A DNA stretch of 64,000 nt from Rugosimonospora sp040255525 (GTDB taxonomy: Bacteria; Actinomycetota; Actinomycetes; Mycobacteriales; Micromonosporaceae). The stretch covers positions 34,574 through 98,573 of the forward strand of contig JBDZVD010000010.1 of the NCBI GenBank assembly GCA_040255525.1, given 5' to 3'. The stretch's first letter is position 1. The number at the start of each line of letters is the position of its first letter. Below, in pieces: positions 42,643 through 51,003 of the stretch. A program made the translations under genes and the position numbers. The notes under the pieces were generated by a model, which saw only the letters and a list, made by a program, of their open reading frames with translations, was not told where the DNA came from and did not search any database.

Positions 42643-42692
42643 GAGTATGCCCGGTGCGCGCGGCCGATCGCCACGCGCCCCTGGCATACTCC
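42643..42692. promoter_or_regulatory. Inverted repeat spanning the bglC-like 3' end and the -10 box of the GNAT gene
   Basis: GGAGTATGCC (42643-42652) and GGCATACTCC (42683-42692) are perfect 10-bp arms. The pairing continues inward with two mismatches through GCGC/GCGC. The right arm contains CATACT (42685-42690), a -10-like box whose start point would coincide with the ATG at 42697. It can serve as a terminator for the upstream operon, an operator for the downstream gene, or both. Confidence 0.65.
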
Positions 42693-42696
42693 GCCC

Positions 42697-43464
42697 ATGA
42701 TCTTCGATCACGGTACTGGCACGGGCGTGGGAGGCCCGGCCCGGGAAACCGCGGCCACCGTGCGCGTCGGCGCCGGCGACAAGGAACTCACGGCGCGGTT
42801 GCAGGACGAACTGACCGCGTACAACGTCCGGGCGACCGGTGCCGACGACGAGGCGGCGCTGTCCGTCCGGGTGACCGACCCGTCCGGGGCACTGATCGGC
42901 GGGCTGTCCGGCTGGACCTGGGGCGGCTGTGGCGGCATCGGGCTGCTGTGGGTCCGCGAACAGTGCCGCCGCGAAGGCTGGGGCACCCGGCTGCTGCGTA
43001 CCGCCGAGGATGAGGCGCGCCGCCGCGGTTGCAGCCGCATGGTGGTGTCCTCGATGTCGTTCCAGGCGCCCGGCTTCTACCGCCGGCACGGCTATGTGGA
43101 GACCGGCCGCACCGAGGGGCTGCCCGGCGGCCACTGCGACGTCCACTTCTTCAAGCGCCTGGACAGCAGGTGCGCCGCGCCGCGGCTGCGCATCGCCGTG
43201 GTCATCGACATGCCGCGGGAGTACCGGGAGGCGGGCCAGCGGTACGAGGACCTGGTGCTGCCCCTGCTGGTCCACCACGGCGGGCGCGTGGAGCAGCGGT
43301 GGCGCAGCGCGGATTCCTCGACCGAGGTCCGTCTGCTGTCCTTCGCCTCCCGCGAGGGGTACGACTCCTTTCTGGCCGATCCGCGGCGGGCCGAGTACCG
43401 CGAGCAGTTGGGCGACGCGCACCTGACCAGCCGGGTGCTGGAGGTTCACGAGGTCATCCAGTGA
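42697..43464 (+). CDS. GNAT acetyltransferase fused to a dimeric alpha/beta-barrel domain
   Basis: A 255-residue protein. Residues of about 20-160 form a GNAT fold: IGGLSGWTWGGCGGIGLLWV, the acetyl-CoA loop QCRREGWGTRLLRTAEDEAR and QAPGFYRRHGYVETGR. Residues of about 166-255 (RLRIAVVIDMPREYREAGQR onward) resemble a DUF1330/antibiotic-monooxygenase-like barrel, with LLSFASREGYDSFLADPRRA. GNAT proteins acetylate amines of small molecules or proteins. The appended barrel may dimerise or bind substrate. The ATG is probably the first base of a leaderless message. It is not obviously linked to its neighbours. Confidence 0.75.
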   Translation: MIFDHGTGTGVGGPARETAATVRVGAGDKELTARLQDELTAYNVRATGADDEAALSVRVTDPSGALIGGLSGWTWGGCGGIGLLWVREQCRREGWGTRLLRTAEDEARRRGCSRMVVSSMSFQAPGFYRRHGYVETGRTEGLPGGHCDVHFFKRLDSRCAAPRLRIAVVIDMPREYREAGQRYEDLVLPLLVHHGGRVEQRWRSADSSTEVRLLSFASREGYDSFLADPRRAEYREQLGDAHLTSRVLEVHEVIQ

Positions 43465-43500
43465 GCCGGCGCGGTCGCCCGGTGAACCTCCAGCGTGCCG

Positions 43501-45150
43501 TCAGGGCAGCATCCAGGCCAGGACCGGCGTGGACTGGAGGTAGACCAGCAGGCACATGCCGGCGAGGAACGCCAGGCTCCAGCCGAACACGCGGCGGAAG
43601 ATGTCTCCCTCCTTGCCGACCAGACCGACCGCGCCGGCCGCGATCGCCAGGTTCTGCGGCGAAATCATCTTGCCGAGTACACCGCCGGAGGAGTTGGCCG
43701 CGGCCATCAGCGTGGGATCCAGGCCCGCCTTCGTGCTCGCGGCCACCTGCAACGCGCCGAACAGCGAGTTGGAGGACGTGTCCGAGCCGGTGACCGCGAC
43801 ACCGAGCCAGCCGAGGATCGGCGACAGGATGGCGAACGCGCCTCCGGCACCGGCCATCCAGGTGCCCAGGGTCGCGGTCTGGCCGCTCGCGTTCATCACG
43901 TACGCCAGCGCCAGCACCGCCATGACGGTGATGATGGCCCAGACCAGTTGGCGCAGTGTCCGGCCGTACGCGCGCAGCGCCCGGATCGGGGACACCCCGA
44001 GCACCGCGGCGGTGACCAGGCCCGAGATGAGCATCAGCGAGCCCGCCGTGGTCAACCAGTTGAACTTGAACACGCTGACCGTGGAGACCTTGCCGGCCGG
44101 GTTCTCGATGTGCAGGCCCGGCCAGTTGAACGACCGGGTGACCGTGTCGAGCGCGTGCAGGACCGGGTGAATCTGCGCGACGATGAAGATGACGATGATG
44201 ACCAGGTACGGCGCGTAGGAGCGCAGCTCCTCCCTGCGGCTGTCCGGGTGCGCCACCCGGCTCTGGAAGCCCGGGTCGGGGTTGTCGACGGCGCCGCCGG
44301 CCACCGGCCGTACCGCCGCCACCGTGAGCCCGGACGTGGCTGGGTGCCAGACCCGGAGCAGTACCACGACGACGCCCGCGGAGAACAGCGACGCGACGAT
44401 GTCGGTCAGCGGTACCGAGATGTAGTTCGACGTCACGTACTGGGCGACACCGAACGCCAGCCCGCAGACCACGGCCGGCAGCCACGTCTGGCGTACGCCG
44501 CGCCAGCCGTCGACGATGCCGACCAGCACCAGGGGCACGATCACCGCCAGGACCGGCGTCTGCCGCCCGACCATCGAGCCGAGGTCGTGCACCGGTAGGC
44601 CGGTCACCGTGGACAGCGTGGTGATCGGCACCGCGAGGGCGCCGAAGGCGACCGGCGCGGTGTTCGCGACCAGTGCCAGTGCCGCCGCGCGCAGCGGGGT
44701 GAACCCGAGCGCCAGGAGCATGACCGAGCTGATCGCGACCGGGGTACCGAACCCGGCGAGCGCCTCCATGAGAGCGCCGAAGCAGAACGCGATGATGATG
44801 GCCTGGATCCGCTGATCGTCGCTGACCCGGCTGAACGAGCGCCGGAGCACATCGAAGTGCCCGGTGTCGACGGTCATGTTGTAGATCCAGATGGCGTTGA
44901 TGACGATCCACAGGATCGGGAAGAAGCCGAACGCCGCGCCGAGCGTCGCGGACAGTACGGCCTGACCCACCGGCATGGGGTAGACGACGGTGGCGACGAC
45001 GACGGACACGACAAGCGCGATGAGCGCGGAGATCCACGCGGTGATGCGCAGGACCCCGAGGAGCAGGAAGAGGATCACGAGAGGGAGCGCGGCGAAGATC
45101 GCGCTCAGGCCGAGTGAGCCGGATACCGGATCGAGCACCTGTTGGTACAT
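43501..45150 (-). CDS. lctP: L-lactate permease (LctP family)
   Basis: A 549-residue membrane protein with about 13 helices. It carries the conserved LctP segments FFPILWIVINAIWIYNMTV, FCFGALMEALAGFGTPVAIS, LVANTAPVAFGALAVPITTL and the C-terminal ISPQNLAIAAGAVGLVGKEG. LctP proteins import lactate or glycolate with protons. It converges with the GNAT gene and diverges from nothing directly. A short region with a duplicated GCCGGACGG element (about 45175 and 45230) lies upstream of its start and may be a regulator site. No lactate dehydrogenase is nearby. Confidence 0.92.
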   Translation of the reverse strand: MYQQVLDPVSGSLGLSAIFAALPLVILFLLLGVLRITAWISALIALVVSVVVATVVYPMPVGQAVLSATLGAAFGFFPILWIVINAIWIYNMTVDTGHFDVLRRSFSRVSDDQRIQAIIIAFCFGALMEALAGFGTPVAISSVMLLALGFTPLRAAALALVANTAPVAFGALAVPITTLSTVTGLPVHDLGSMVGRQTPVLAVIVPLVLVGIVDGWRGVRQTWLPAVVCGLAFGVAQYVTSNYISVPLTDIVASLFSAGVVVVLLRVWHPATSGLTVAAVRPVAGGAVDNPDPGFQSRVAHPDSRREELRSYAPYLVIIVIFIVAQIHPVLHALDTVTRSFNWPGLHIENPAGKVSTVSVFKFNWLTTAGSLMLISGLVTAAVLGVSPIRALRAYGRTLRQLVWAIITVMAVLALAYVMNASGQTATLGTWMAGAGGAFAILSPILGWLGVAVTGSDTSSNSLFGALQVAASTKAGLDPTLMAAANSSGGVLGKMISPQNLAIAAGAVGLVGKEGDIFRRVFGWSLAFLAGMCLLVYLQSTPVLAWMLP

Positions 45151-45302
45151 GGGAACACCTCGCTGGTGAGCTTTGCCGGACGGCTGACTCGATCATCACC
45201 CCGGTGGGCTTCGGTGGATGTCGATCGTTCGCCGGACGGTCTGATCGGCTCGACGAGCGGCGCGTTCCGGGCCGGGTGTTCGCGTAGCGACCGGGCGCGG
45301 GG

Positions 45303-47645
45303 TCACTCGGTACGCAGGCCCTCCGGCCGCAGCAACCTCCACAGCGGCGGCAGGCTGATCCCGGTGACCAGCAGCACCACGAGCGCCGCCGCGCCCGACA
45401 TCGCGGCCATCGCCGGCCAGTTGAACCGCATCGGCTCACCGGCGACCGCGAGCAGCGCCGAGCCCAGCCCCGTACCCGTGACGGCGGCCAGGACCAGGCC
45501 GAGGAACACCGGTACCGCCGTCTGCCACAGCACCGACCAGCTCAGCGTGCTGCGCCGGGTGCCGAAGGCGACCAGTACCGCCAGCGTGCGGCGCTGCTCG
45601 CGGAGTTGCTCCAGGACGCCCACCAGAAGGCTCGCACCGATCAGCAGGAGCGCCGCCACGACGCCGATCAGCAGTCCCCGCCGGATCGCCGCGAACTGGT
45701 GGTCCTGTGCCGTCGCCACAAGCGGGTTGACGCTTGCCAGCGGAGTCGCCGCCGCCGCGTTGCGGACGTACTCCAGCGTGTCGGGCCGGCCGTCGGTGCG
45801 CAGGTAGACGTCCAGCGCCGGGTCGCGGAGCCGGGAGGCCGCGATCGCCGCCGGTGTGGCCATCACCCCGCGCAACGACGTGCCGTTCGGATCCTGGGAC
45901 GGCGTGACGGAGCGGGCCGTCCGCGGCACTGTCCATTGTGGGCCGGTGCCGCCCGCCGGGGGGACGAGCATCACGGCGCGGCCCGGCGAGGGCAGCGGTT
46001 CCTCGCCCGTCCGGGTGTCGCTCTGGTGGGCGATGAACACGTCGCCGTCCGTGCACCGGTCGAGGCGGGCGAGGGCGGCCAGCGACGGGCAGTCGCCCAG
46101 GATGAGCGTGCCCTCCTGCGGCGTGCCGTCCGGCGACTGCGTCCAGCCGATGCTCGCCACCAGGAGCGAGTACGCCCGCTCGACGCCCGGGGTCGCGCCG
46201 AGCGCCGCGACCAGTCGACTCGCCGTCGCCGGGGTCACGCCGTTGTTCAGTACCACCATCACCTGGGCGCGCGACGGATCCTGTCCGGTCGCCTTGGTGT
46301 AGTCGGGCTGGACTCCGCCGAACATCATCTGCAGCGCGATCCCGCCGGCGACCGCCACCGCCACGCCACCGGCGGCGCGAGTCGACGTATCACCGTTGAG
46401 TTGCAGCCGGCGCACCGCGAGCTGCCACGACACGGTGGCCGCTCCGGCGCGGCGTACCGCAGCCTCGATCAGCCACGGCAGCAGCGCCGCGACGCCGATC
46501 AGCAGCAGCGTCGTGCCCGCGACGAGCTGGAACTCGTTCGGTGCCGACCCGGTGTGGTGCACCGAGTTGAGCATCGGGAACAGCAGCGCGAGCCCGGCCA
46601 GGGGCAGCGCCAGTCGCCACCAGAGCCGCCGGCGCGCACTGCCCGACCGGCGTACCACGCCGAGTGGCTCGATGACCACGTGACGCAGCGCGAAGATGCT
46701 GACCGCGACCGCTGACACCGGTACCGCCAGCAGGATGAGCGCACCCAGCGCGAGGCCGGGCCGGACGTCCTGGGCGAACACGCTGACACCCCACAGCGTG
46801 AACCGTGGTATGACGAGCTGCCGCGCCGCCAGCAGGAACAGCACACCGATGCCGACTCCGAACAGCGAGCCGAGCAGCGCCTCCCCCGCGGCGACCCGGA
46901 TGGCCATCCGCCGGTCCGCGCCCACCAGCCGCAGGGCGGCCAGCCGCCGGTCGCGGTGCTCCCCGCCGAACCGTACGGCCGCCGCGATGAACACGGTGAC
47001 CGGCAGCAGCAGCACCACGAGGATGATGGCGACGAGCATCGTCAGGATCGGGTCCAGCCGGCCACCCGACTCCTGCTGTCCAAAGTGGTCGATGCGGTCG
47101 AGAGTGCCGGGCTGGATCCGCGCGCCGCTGAGCTGGTCGCTGCCAAGATAGAAGGCGTACTCATTCGGTCCGGACAGCCCGGCCGCGCCGATGGTCCCGA
47201 CGATCGGATGGTCGAGGCGGGGCCGCAGCAGCGCGCCTGCGGGCGAGGCGAGCAGGTGCGCCAGGGCCGGGGAGACGACCATCTGGCCGGGCCGGGGAAG
47301 CGCGGTGAGTCCTGGCGGTACCGGGGCTTGCGGGCCTTCGGGCGCAACGACCAGGCCGTTGATTGACTTGTCCCGGAACGTGGTGTTGAACGGGCTGACC
47401 AACTCGGTGTTGGCGGAGCGGGACAGCGGCTTCTCGCCGGACGCGATGGGGTAGTCGCGAGCCGCGATCCGGTCATGCCGGGCTTGAAGGACGTGCGGGA
47501 GCGCGGCGGCGATGAGCAGCAGGGCCACGCCGAGGCCGACGCCGATGGCGGCCAGCAGGGTTCTGGCCCATCCTTCGCGGCCGCCGCTCAGGGTGAGCCG
47601 GGCGCCGAGGGCGAGGTCGGCGCTCCAGCGTCGTGGGCCGGTCAT
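45303..47645 (-). CDS. FtsX-like ABC permease without adjacent ATPase
   Basis: A 780-residue membrane protein. An N-terminal helix (TLLAAIGVGLGVALLLIAAALP) is followed by a large extracellular region. Two FtsX/MacB-type three-helix permease modules are present: about 195-345, with RRLAALRLVGADRRMAIRVA, and the C-terminal 120 residues, with LREQRRTLAVLVAFGTRRST. Such proteins usually work with a separate LolD/MacB-type ATPase in export, resistance or surface signalling. No ATPase gene is found on either side, which is unusual. The upstream region contains direct repeats of ACCTGCCGTG and GTATAC, suggesting specific control. Confidence 0.82.
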   Translation of the reverse strand: MTGPRRWSADLALGARLTLSGGREGWARTLLAAIGVGLGVALLLIAAALPHVLQARHDRIAARDYPIASGEKPLSRSANTELVSPFNTTFRDKSINGLVVAPEGPQAPVPPGLTALPRPGQMVVSPALAHLLASPAGALLRPRLDHPIVGTIGAAGLSGPNEYAFYLGSDQLSGARIQPGTLDRIDHFGQQESGGRLDPILTMLVAIILVVLLLPVTVFIAAAVRFGGEHRDRRLAALRLVGADRRMAIRVAAGEALLGSLFGVGIGVLFLLAARQLVIPRFTLWGVSVFAQDVRPGLALGALILLAVPVSAVAVSIFALRHVVIEPLGVVRRSGSARRRLWWRLALPLAGLALLFPMLNSVHHTGSAPNEFQLVAGTTLLLIGVAALLPWLIEAAVRRAGAATVSWQLAVRRLQLNGDTSTRAAGGVAVAVAGGIALQMMFGGVQPDYTKATGQDPSRAQVMVVLNNGVTPATASRLVAALGATPGVERAYSLLVASIGWTQSPDGTPQEGTLILGDCPSLAALARLDRCTDGDVFIAHQSDTRTGEEPLPSPGRAVMLVPPAGGTGPQWTVPRTARSVTPSQDPNGTSLRGVMATPAAIAASRLRDPALDVYLRTDGRPDTLEYVRNAAAATPLASVNPLVATAQDHQFAAIRRGLLIGVVAALLLIGASLLVGVLEQLREQRRTLAVLVAFGTRRSTLSWSVLWQTAVPVFLGLVLAAVTGTGLGSALLAVAGEPMRFNWPAMAAMSGAAALVVLLVTGISLPPLWRLLRPEGLRTE

Positions 47646-47745
47646 CGGTTTGCCGCCTTCGGTGATCGCAGGCTGGACATGGCTCGACGAGTCCGGACGA
47701 GGTCGTCCCCGGTTGGCATGCGGACGACTCTACACCATGAGGTAT

Positions 47746-47776
47746 ACCTGCCGTGTATAGGGCTCGACCTGCCGTG
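47746..47776. promoter_or_regulatory. Direct repeats of ACCTGCCGTG, 21 bp apart
   Basis: ACCTGCCGTG occurs at 47746-47755 and 47767-47776, exactly two helical turns apart. GTATAC (47742-47747) and a TATA step lie beside the first copy. The position about 100 bp upstream of the FtsX-type gene (minus) and 165 bp before the LacI gene (plus) suits a regulator site. Confidence 0.45.
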
Positions 47777-47876
47777 AAGGCGGAGTGCGAGCGGGCGAGG
47801 TGCTCCCGTGGCCGCCGTGGACAGATGACCGGCGCACCCGCCCGAGCGGAAGCGGCAGGCCGTGCGCCGCGCACCC

Positions 47877-47910
47877 CCGGTACGCTGCGCACCCCGGTAC
47901 GCTGCGCACC
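47877..47910 (+). repeat. Two tandem 17-bp repeats carrying -10-like boxes before the LacI gene
   Basis: CCGGTACGCTGCGCACC is repeated without a gap. Each copy contains TACGCT, a TANNNT-type -10 box (47881-47886 and 47898-47903). This could give two start points about 50 and 30 nt upstream of the ATG at 47941. Confidence 0.55.
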
Positions 47911-47940
47911 ATAGAACCCCGACGGACCAGGGTGGCGGCC

Positions 47941-48993
47941 ATGGTTGATGAGCCTTCCGGTGTCGTACGGCTCGCCGATGTCGCTCGCCGGGCACGAGTC
48001 TCGCCGTCCACCGCCTCCCGGGTCATCAACGGCAACGCCAAACACGTGACGGAGGCGCTGCGTACCCGGGTGATGAAGGCGGTCGAGGAGTTGCGGTACG
48101 TCCCCAACGCGCACGCTCAGCTGCTCGCCCGCCCGCAGCGCACCGCGGTCGGCGTGATCGTGCACGACGTGTCGGACCCGTACTTCGCCGAACTCACCCG
48201 GGGACTGCAACGGGTTGCCGCCGATCACGGCCGGCTGCTGGTCATCTGCAACAGCTACCGTGACCCGGTACGGGAACTGGAGTACGTCGAGTTGCTCCGC
48301 GCCCAGCAGGTCGCCGCGATCGTGCCGGCCGGTTCGGGGTACCACGACAGCAAGTTCACCCGCGAGTTCAACGCGGAACTGCGCGCGTACCAACAGGCCG
48401 GCGGCCGGGTCGCGGTCATCGGCCGGCACGAGATCGTGGGCGACGCGGTGGTACCGGGCAACGAGAGCGGCGCGTACCTCCTCGGTACGGAACTGTTCGC
48501 GCTCGGCCACCAGCGGGTGGGTGTCATCGCCGGGCCCCGGGTACTCACCACGACCACGGACCGCCTGACCGGTCTGAAGCGGGCGGCTCGCGAGTTCGGG
48601 CGCCAGTTGCCGGCGCGGCGGATCCGGTACGACGACTTCAGCCGCGACGGCGGCGCGAGCGCCGCGGTGGACCTGCTGGACACCGAGCCGGGCCTGACGG
48701 CGATCATCGCGCTCAACGACACGATGGCGGTCGGTGCCCTGGCCGCGCTGCGGGCGCGTGGGGTGGCGGTACCCGGTCAGGTGTCGGTCGTGGGCTTCGA
48801 CGACGTACCGATCGCGCGGGACGTGACACCGGCGCTGACGACGATCCGGCTACCGCTGGTGGAGATGGGAGTACGGGCGATGAGCCTGGCGCTGGACCCG
48901 CCGGGGCCGGCGCGCGAGCCGAGAGCGCCACGGGTACAGCACGTGCCGGCGGAGATCGTCCGCCGGGCCAGCGCCGGTCCGCCGCCGCGCTAG
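47941..48993 (+). CDS. LacI-family transcriptional regulator
   Basis: A 350-residue protein. The HTH is VRLADVARRARVSPSTASRV followed by the hinge region (AVEELRYVPNAHAQLLARP). The sugar-binding core has TAVGVIVHDVSDPYFAELTR and AIIALNDTMAVGALAALRAR, and ends with TTIRLPLVEMGVRAMSLAL. The ATG at 47941 places the HTH directly at the N-terminus; the frame stays open further upstream but codes for repeat-derived Arg/Pro sequence. It is a candidate for the regulator of the beta-glucoside operon at 37.9 kb, whose operators are LacI-like and which has no regulator of its own alongside. It could equally control the divergent FtsX-type gene. Confidence 0.9.
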   Translation: MVDEPSGVVRLADVARRARVSPSTASRVINGNAKHVTEALRTRVMKAVEELRYVPNAHAQLLARPQRTAVGVIVHDVSDPYFAELTRGLQRVAADHGRLLVICNSYRDPVRELEYVELLRAQQVAAIVPAGSGYHDSKFTREFNAELRAYQQAGGRVAVIGRHEIVGDAVVPGNESGAYLLGTELFALGHQRVGVIAGPRVLTTTTDRLTGLKRAAREFGRQLPARRIRYDDFSRDGGASAAVDLLDTEPGLTAIIALNDTMAVGALAALRARGVAVPGQVSVVGFDDVPIARDVTPALTTIRLPLVEMGVRAMSLALDPPGPAREPRAPRVQHVPAEIVRRASAGPPPR

Positions 48994-49065
48994 GTTCGCG
49001 GCTTTCGAGGCGGAAACGCGCCCCGTGCCGTGGGCGGCGCGCTCCGGACACGCGAGGAAGTGCAG

Positions 49066-49113
49066 GCGAACGCGCCCCGGGGCCGTCCGTGGACGGCTGC
49101 GGGGCGCGTTCGC
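49066..49113. terminator. Two-part hairpin terminator between LacI and PL1 genes
   Basis: Outer arms GCGAACGCGCCCCG (49066-49079) and CGGGGCGCGTTCGC (49100-49113) form a perfect 14-bp stem. Inside it, GCCGTCC and GGACGGC add 7 bp around a GT turn after a small internal loop. It lies between the stops of two convergent genes (48993 and 49123) and should end both transcripts. Confidence 0.8.
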
Positions 49114-49122
49114 GAGGGCGAC

Positions 49123-50502
49123 TCAGCCGAGCAGGCGGGCACCGGCGGTCAGCCGGACCACCACGGGCACCACCACAGTCGGCAGCACCACCGTGCGCAG
49201 CGACGGAGTCCAGCCGGCGTCGGTGCCGATGGTGGCGGTGTTCGCCGCGTTGAAGGCGGCCAGCGCGCTGGCCGGTGCGAACCTGCCGTCCTGCCCGATC
49301 CAGGTTCCCTTCTCGGTCATCGCGGTGCCGCCCCAGTTGTGGACGATGTCCGCCGGGTTCACGGCGGAGCCCAGCATGATGGCGTTGTTCTCGGCGTAGA
49401 TGGCGGACAGGTGGCCGACGCCCCACGAGTACGAGTAGCCGTCGGCGGCGAACGGGCCGGTTGCTCGCGGGATCTCGTACAGGTTGTTGTAGACGTCGAC
49501 CTGACCGAACCGTACCCGCGGCCCCCGCTGTCCCAGATTCGCGAACCGGTCGTCGTGCAGGGTGACCCGCAGCTTGCCCACGTCGTACGTCGGGCTGTCG
49601 GTCGACCCGATGAGCATGGACTTGTCGTGGTCGTGCAGGTAGCTCCCGGAGACCGTCACCAGGTCGGCGGCCTTCGTGATGTCGAGCAGGCCGTCATGCA
49701 CCTGGTAGGGCCGGCCGAAGTACTGCGGCTGGTTGGAGTCGGGGTTGTCGCTGTCGCTGAAGTCGCAGTGGTCGACCCAGACATGGGTGGCGCCGATGAC
49801 GGACAGCGTGTCGTAGGCGGAGTTCCAGTTGCCGGTGGATCCGTCGGTCGGGTCCCATGCCGGGAAGCAGTCGTGCGCGTCCTGCAGGGTCAGGTTGCGC
49901 ACGATGACGTTGTCCACCTTCTGGATCATCAGGTTCGCGCCGACCAGGCGGGCGCCGGGCAACCCGATGATGGTGGTGTTGGATCCGACGTTGATATCGA
50001 CCTGGGCACCCTGGTTCTTGGCCGACCGCGCCCGGGCCTCCTCCAGCGGACCGCTGGGCTTCGTGGCGCGGCCCCAGACGGCGGGATCGTAGGCGCTCAG
50101 GTAGGCGTCGAGGGTGTACGCCGGGTCGGCGTAATCGGCACAGGACAGCGGATGGTTCGCGTTGTCCGTGTTGCCGTCCACGGTGCCGCTGATGTAGATG
50201 ATCTTCGGTGCCGCGTTGGCGGCGTTCGTCGCGTTGTCGCCGCCCAGCGCGGTCACCAGTTCGGCGCGGTTGTGCGCCACGTACACGTGGTCCGCCCCGG
50301 CGGCGGAGCCGCCGGTGGTACCGGTACCGTCCGAAGCCCATCCGTCGCCTGCCGGCAGCGCCTGCCGGCCGAGCAGTTCGGCGAGCCGGGACAGGCGGTC
50401 GCCGCCTGGATGGTGGGCGCTCGCCGCGCTGGCGGTCCCGGCCGGCGCCAGGGTAAGGGTGAGGGCCGCGAGCGCGGCCGGAACAGTGACTCGTAGGCGC
50501 AT
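49123..50502 (-). CDS. Secreted PL1 pectate lyase
   Basis: A 459-residue protein with a signal peptide (VPAALAALTLTLAPAGTASA). It has a right-handed beta-helix with PL1 landmarks: GSNTTIIGLPGARLVGANLM, HVWVDHCDFSDSDNPD (calcium-binding acidic cluster), the LDITKAADLVTVSGSYLHDH segment, and the catalytic arginine region FANLGQRGPRVRFGQVDVYN. PL1 enzymes cleave polygalacturonate by calcium-dependent elimination outside the cell. It is the last gene of a leftward set (two Gfo/Idh oxidoreductases and a cupin), separated from them by 153 bp with tandem repeats. AGGAGAGG precedes the start. Confidence 0.92.
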   Translation of the reverse strand: MRLRVTVPAALAALTLTLAPAGTASAASAHHPGGDRLSRLAELLGRQALPAGDGWASDGTGTTGGSAAGADHVYVAHNRAELVTALGGDNATNAANAAPKIIYISGTVDGNTDNANHPLSCADYADPAYTLDAYLSAYDPAVWGRATKPSGPLEEARARSAKNQGAQVDINVGSNTTIIGLPGARLVGANLMIQKVDNVIVRNLTLQDAHDCFPAWDPTDGSTGNWNSAYDTLSVIGATHVWVDHCDFSDSDNPDSNQPQYFGRPYQVHDGLLDITKAADLVTVSGSYLHDHDKSMLIGSTDSPTYDVGKLRVTLHDDRFANLGQRGPRVRFGQVDVYNNLYEIPRATGPFAADGYSYSWGVGHLSAIYAENNAIMLGSAVNPADIVHNWGGTAMTEKGTWIGQDGRFAPASALAAFNAANTATIGTDAGWTPSLRTVVLPTVVVPVVVRLTAGARLLG

Positions 50503-50514
50503 GGACCTCTCCTC

Positions 50515-50607
50515 GATGCCGAAGGACTGAGCACGGTGGAAGGACGGGCAGGGTGGAAGGACGGGCAGGGTGGAAGGACGGGCACGGATGCCGAGGGCTG
50601 AGCACGG
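50515..50607. repeat. Three 17-bp tandem repeats flanked by a 21-22-bp direct repeat
   Basis: Three units of GGTGGAAGGACGGGCAG (50535-50585, last base changed) are bracketed by two near-identical copies of GATGCCGARGRCTGAGCACG at 50515-50536 and 50587-50607. The array occupies the gap between the cupin gene and the PL1 gene, in the leader of the latter. Confidence 0.85.
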
Positions 50608-50655
50608 GGCTTGGCACGCCCCGCACGGCCGGCGCGGCGGGGAGTGCGGGCGGAA

Positions 50656-51003
50656 TCAGGGGCGAGCGGGCGAATCGCCGGGCTCCGGCTGCAGGTGCAG
50701 CCACATCGACACCAGCGGCAGTGCTCCGGTGCTGAGCAGGTGGTGGTCTTCCCCGGGATCCACCACGAGCACGTCGCCGGCCTGGAACGGGCTCGACGCA
50801 CCGTCGATCTCGATGACCCCGCTGCCCTGCAGGATGGTGAAGACCTCCGGAACATCGTGCACGTGACGCCCCTCCGGATGGGTGCGCTGGCCGGCGAGGT
50901 ACCGGCTCACGCCGCCCCGCTCGACCACATACCCCGGTACCGCGGCGGACAGCACGGGGCCGTCCGCGCCGCGGGACAGGTCATCCAGGTTCAGCTTCCG
51001 CAT
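50656..51003 (-). CDS. Cupin-domain protein
   Basis: A 115-residue single-domain cupin. Motif 1 is GRHVHDVPEVFTILQGSGVI (two His and one Glu as metal ligands) and motif 2 is FQAGDVLVVDPGEDHHLLST (His). Small cupins in sugar-acid loci act as isomerases, lyases or sugar sensors. Its place after two Gfo/Idh oxidoreductases and before a pectate lyase suggests a role with uronates or their derivatives. The ATG at 51003 has GGAGG upstream and overlaps the preceding gene's end by 23 bp. Confidence 0.85.
   Translation of the reverse strand: MRKLNLDDLSRGADGPVLSAAVPGYVVERGGVSRYLAGQRTHPEGRHVHDVPEVFTILQGSGVIEIDGASSPFQAGDVLVVDPGEDHHLLSTGALPLVSMWLHLQPEPGDSPARP

Noticed and set aside
50535..50585. Tandem repeats considered as iterons of a replication origin or a CRISPR array
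   Set aside because: There are only three contiguous 17-bp units, with no spacers, no replication gene nearby and a position inside a sugar operon.
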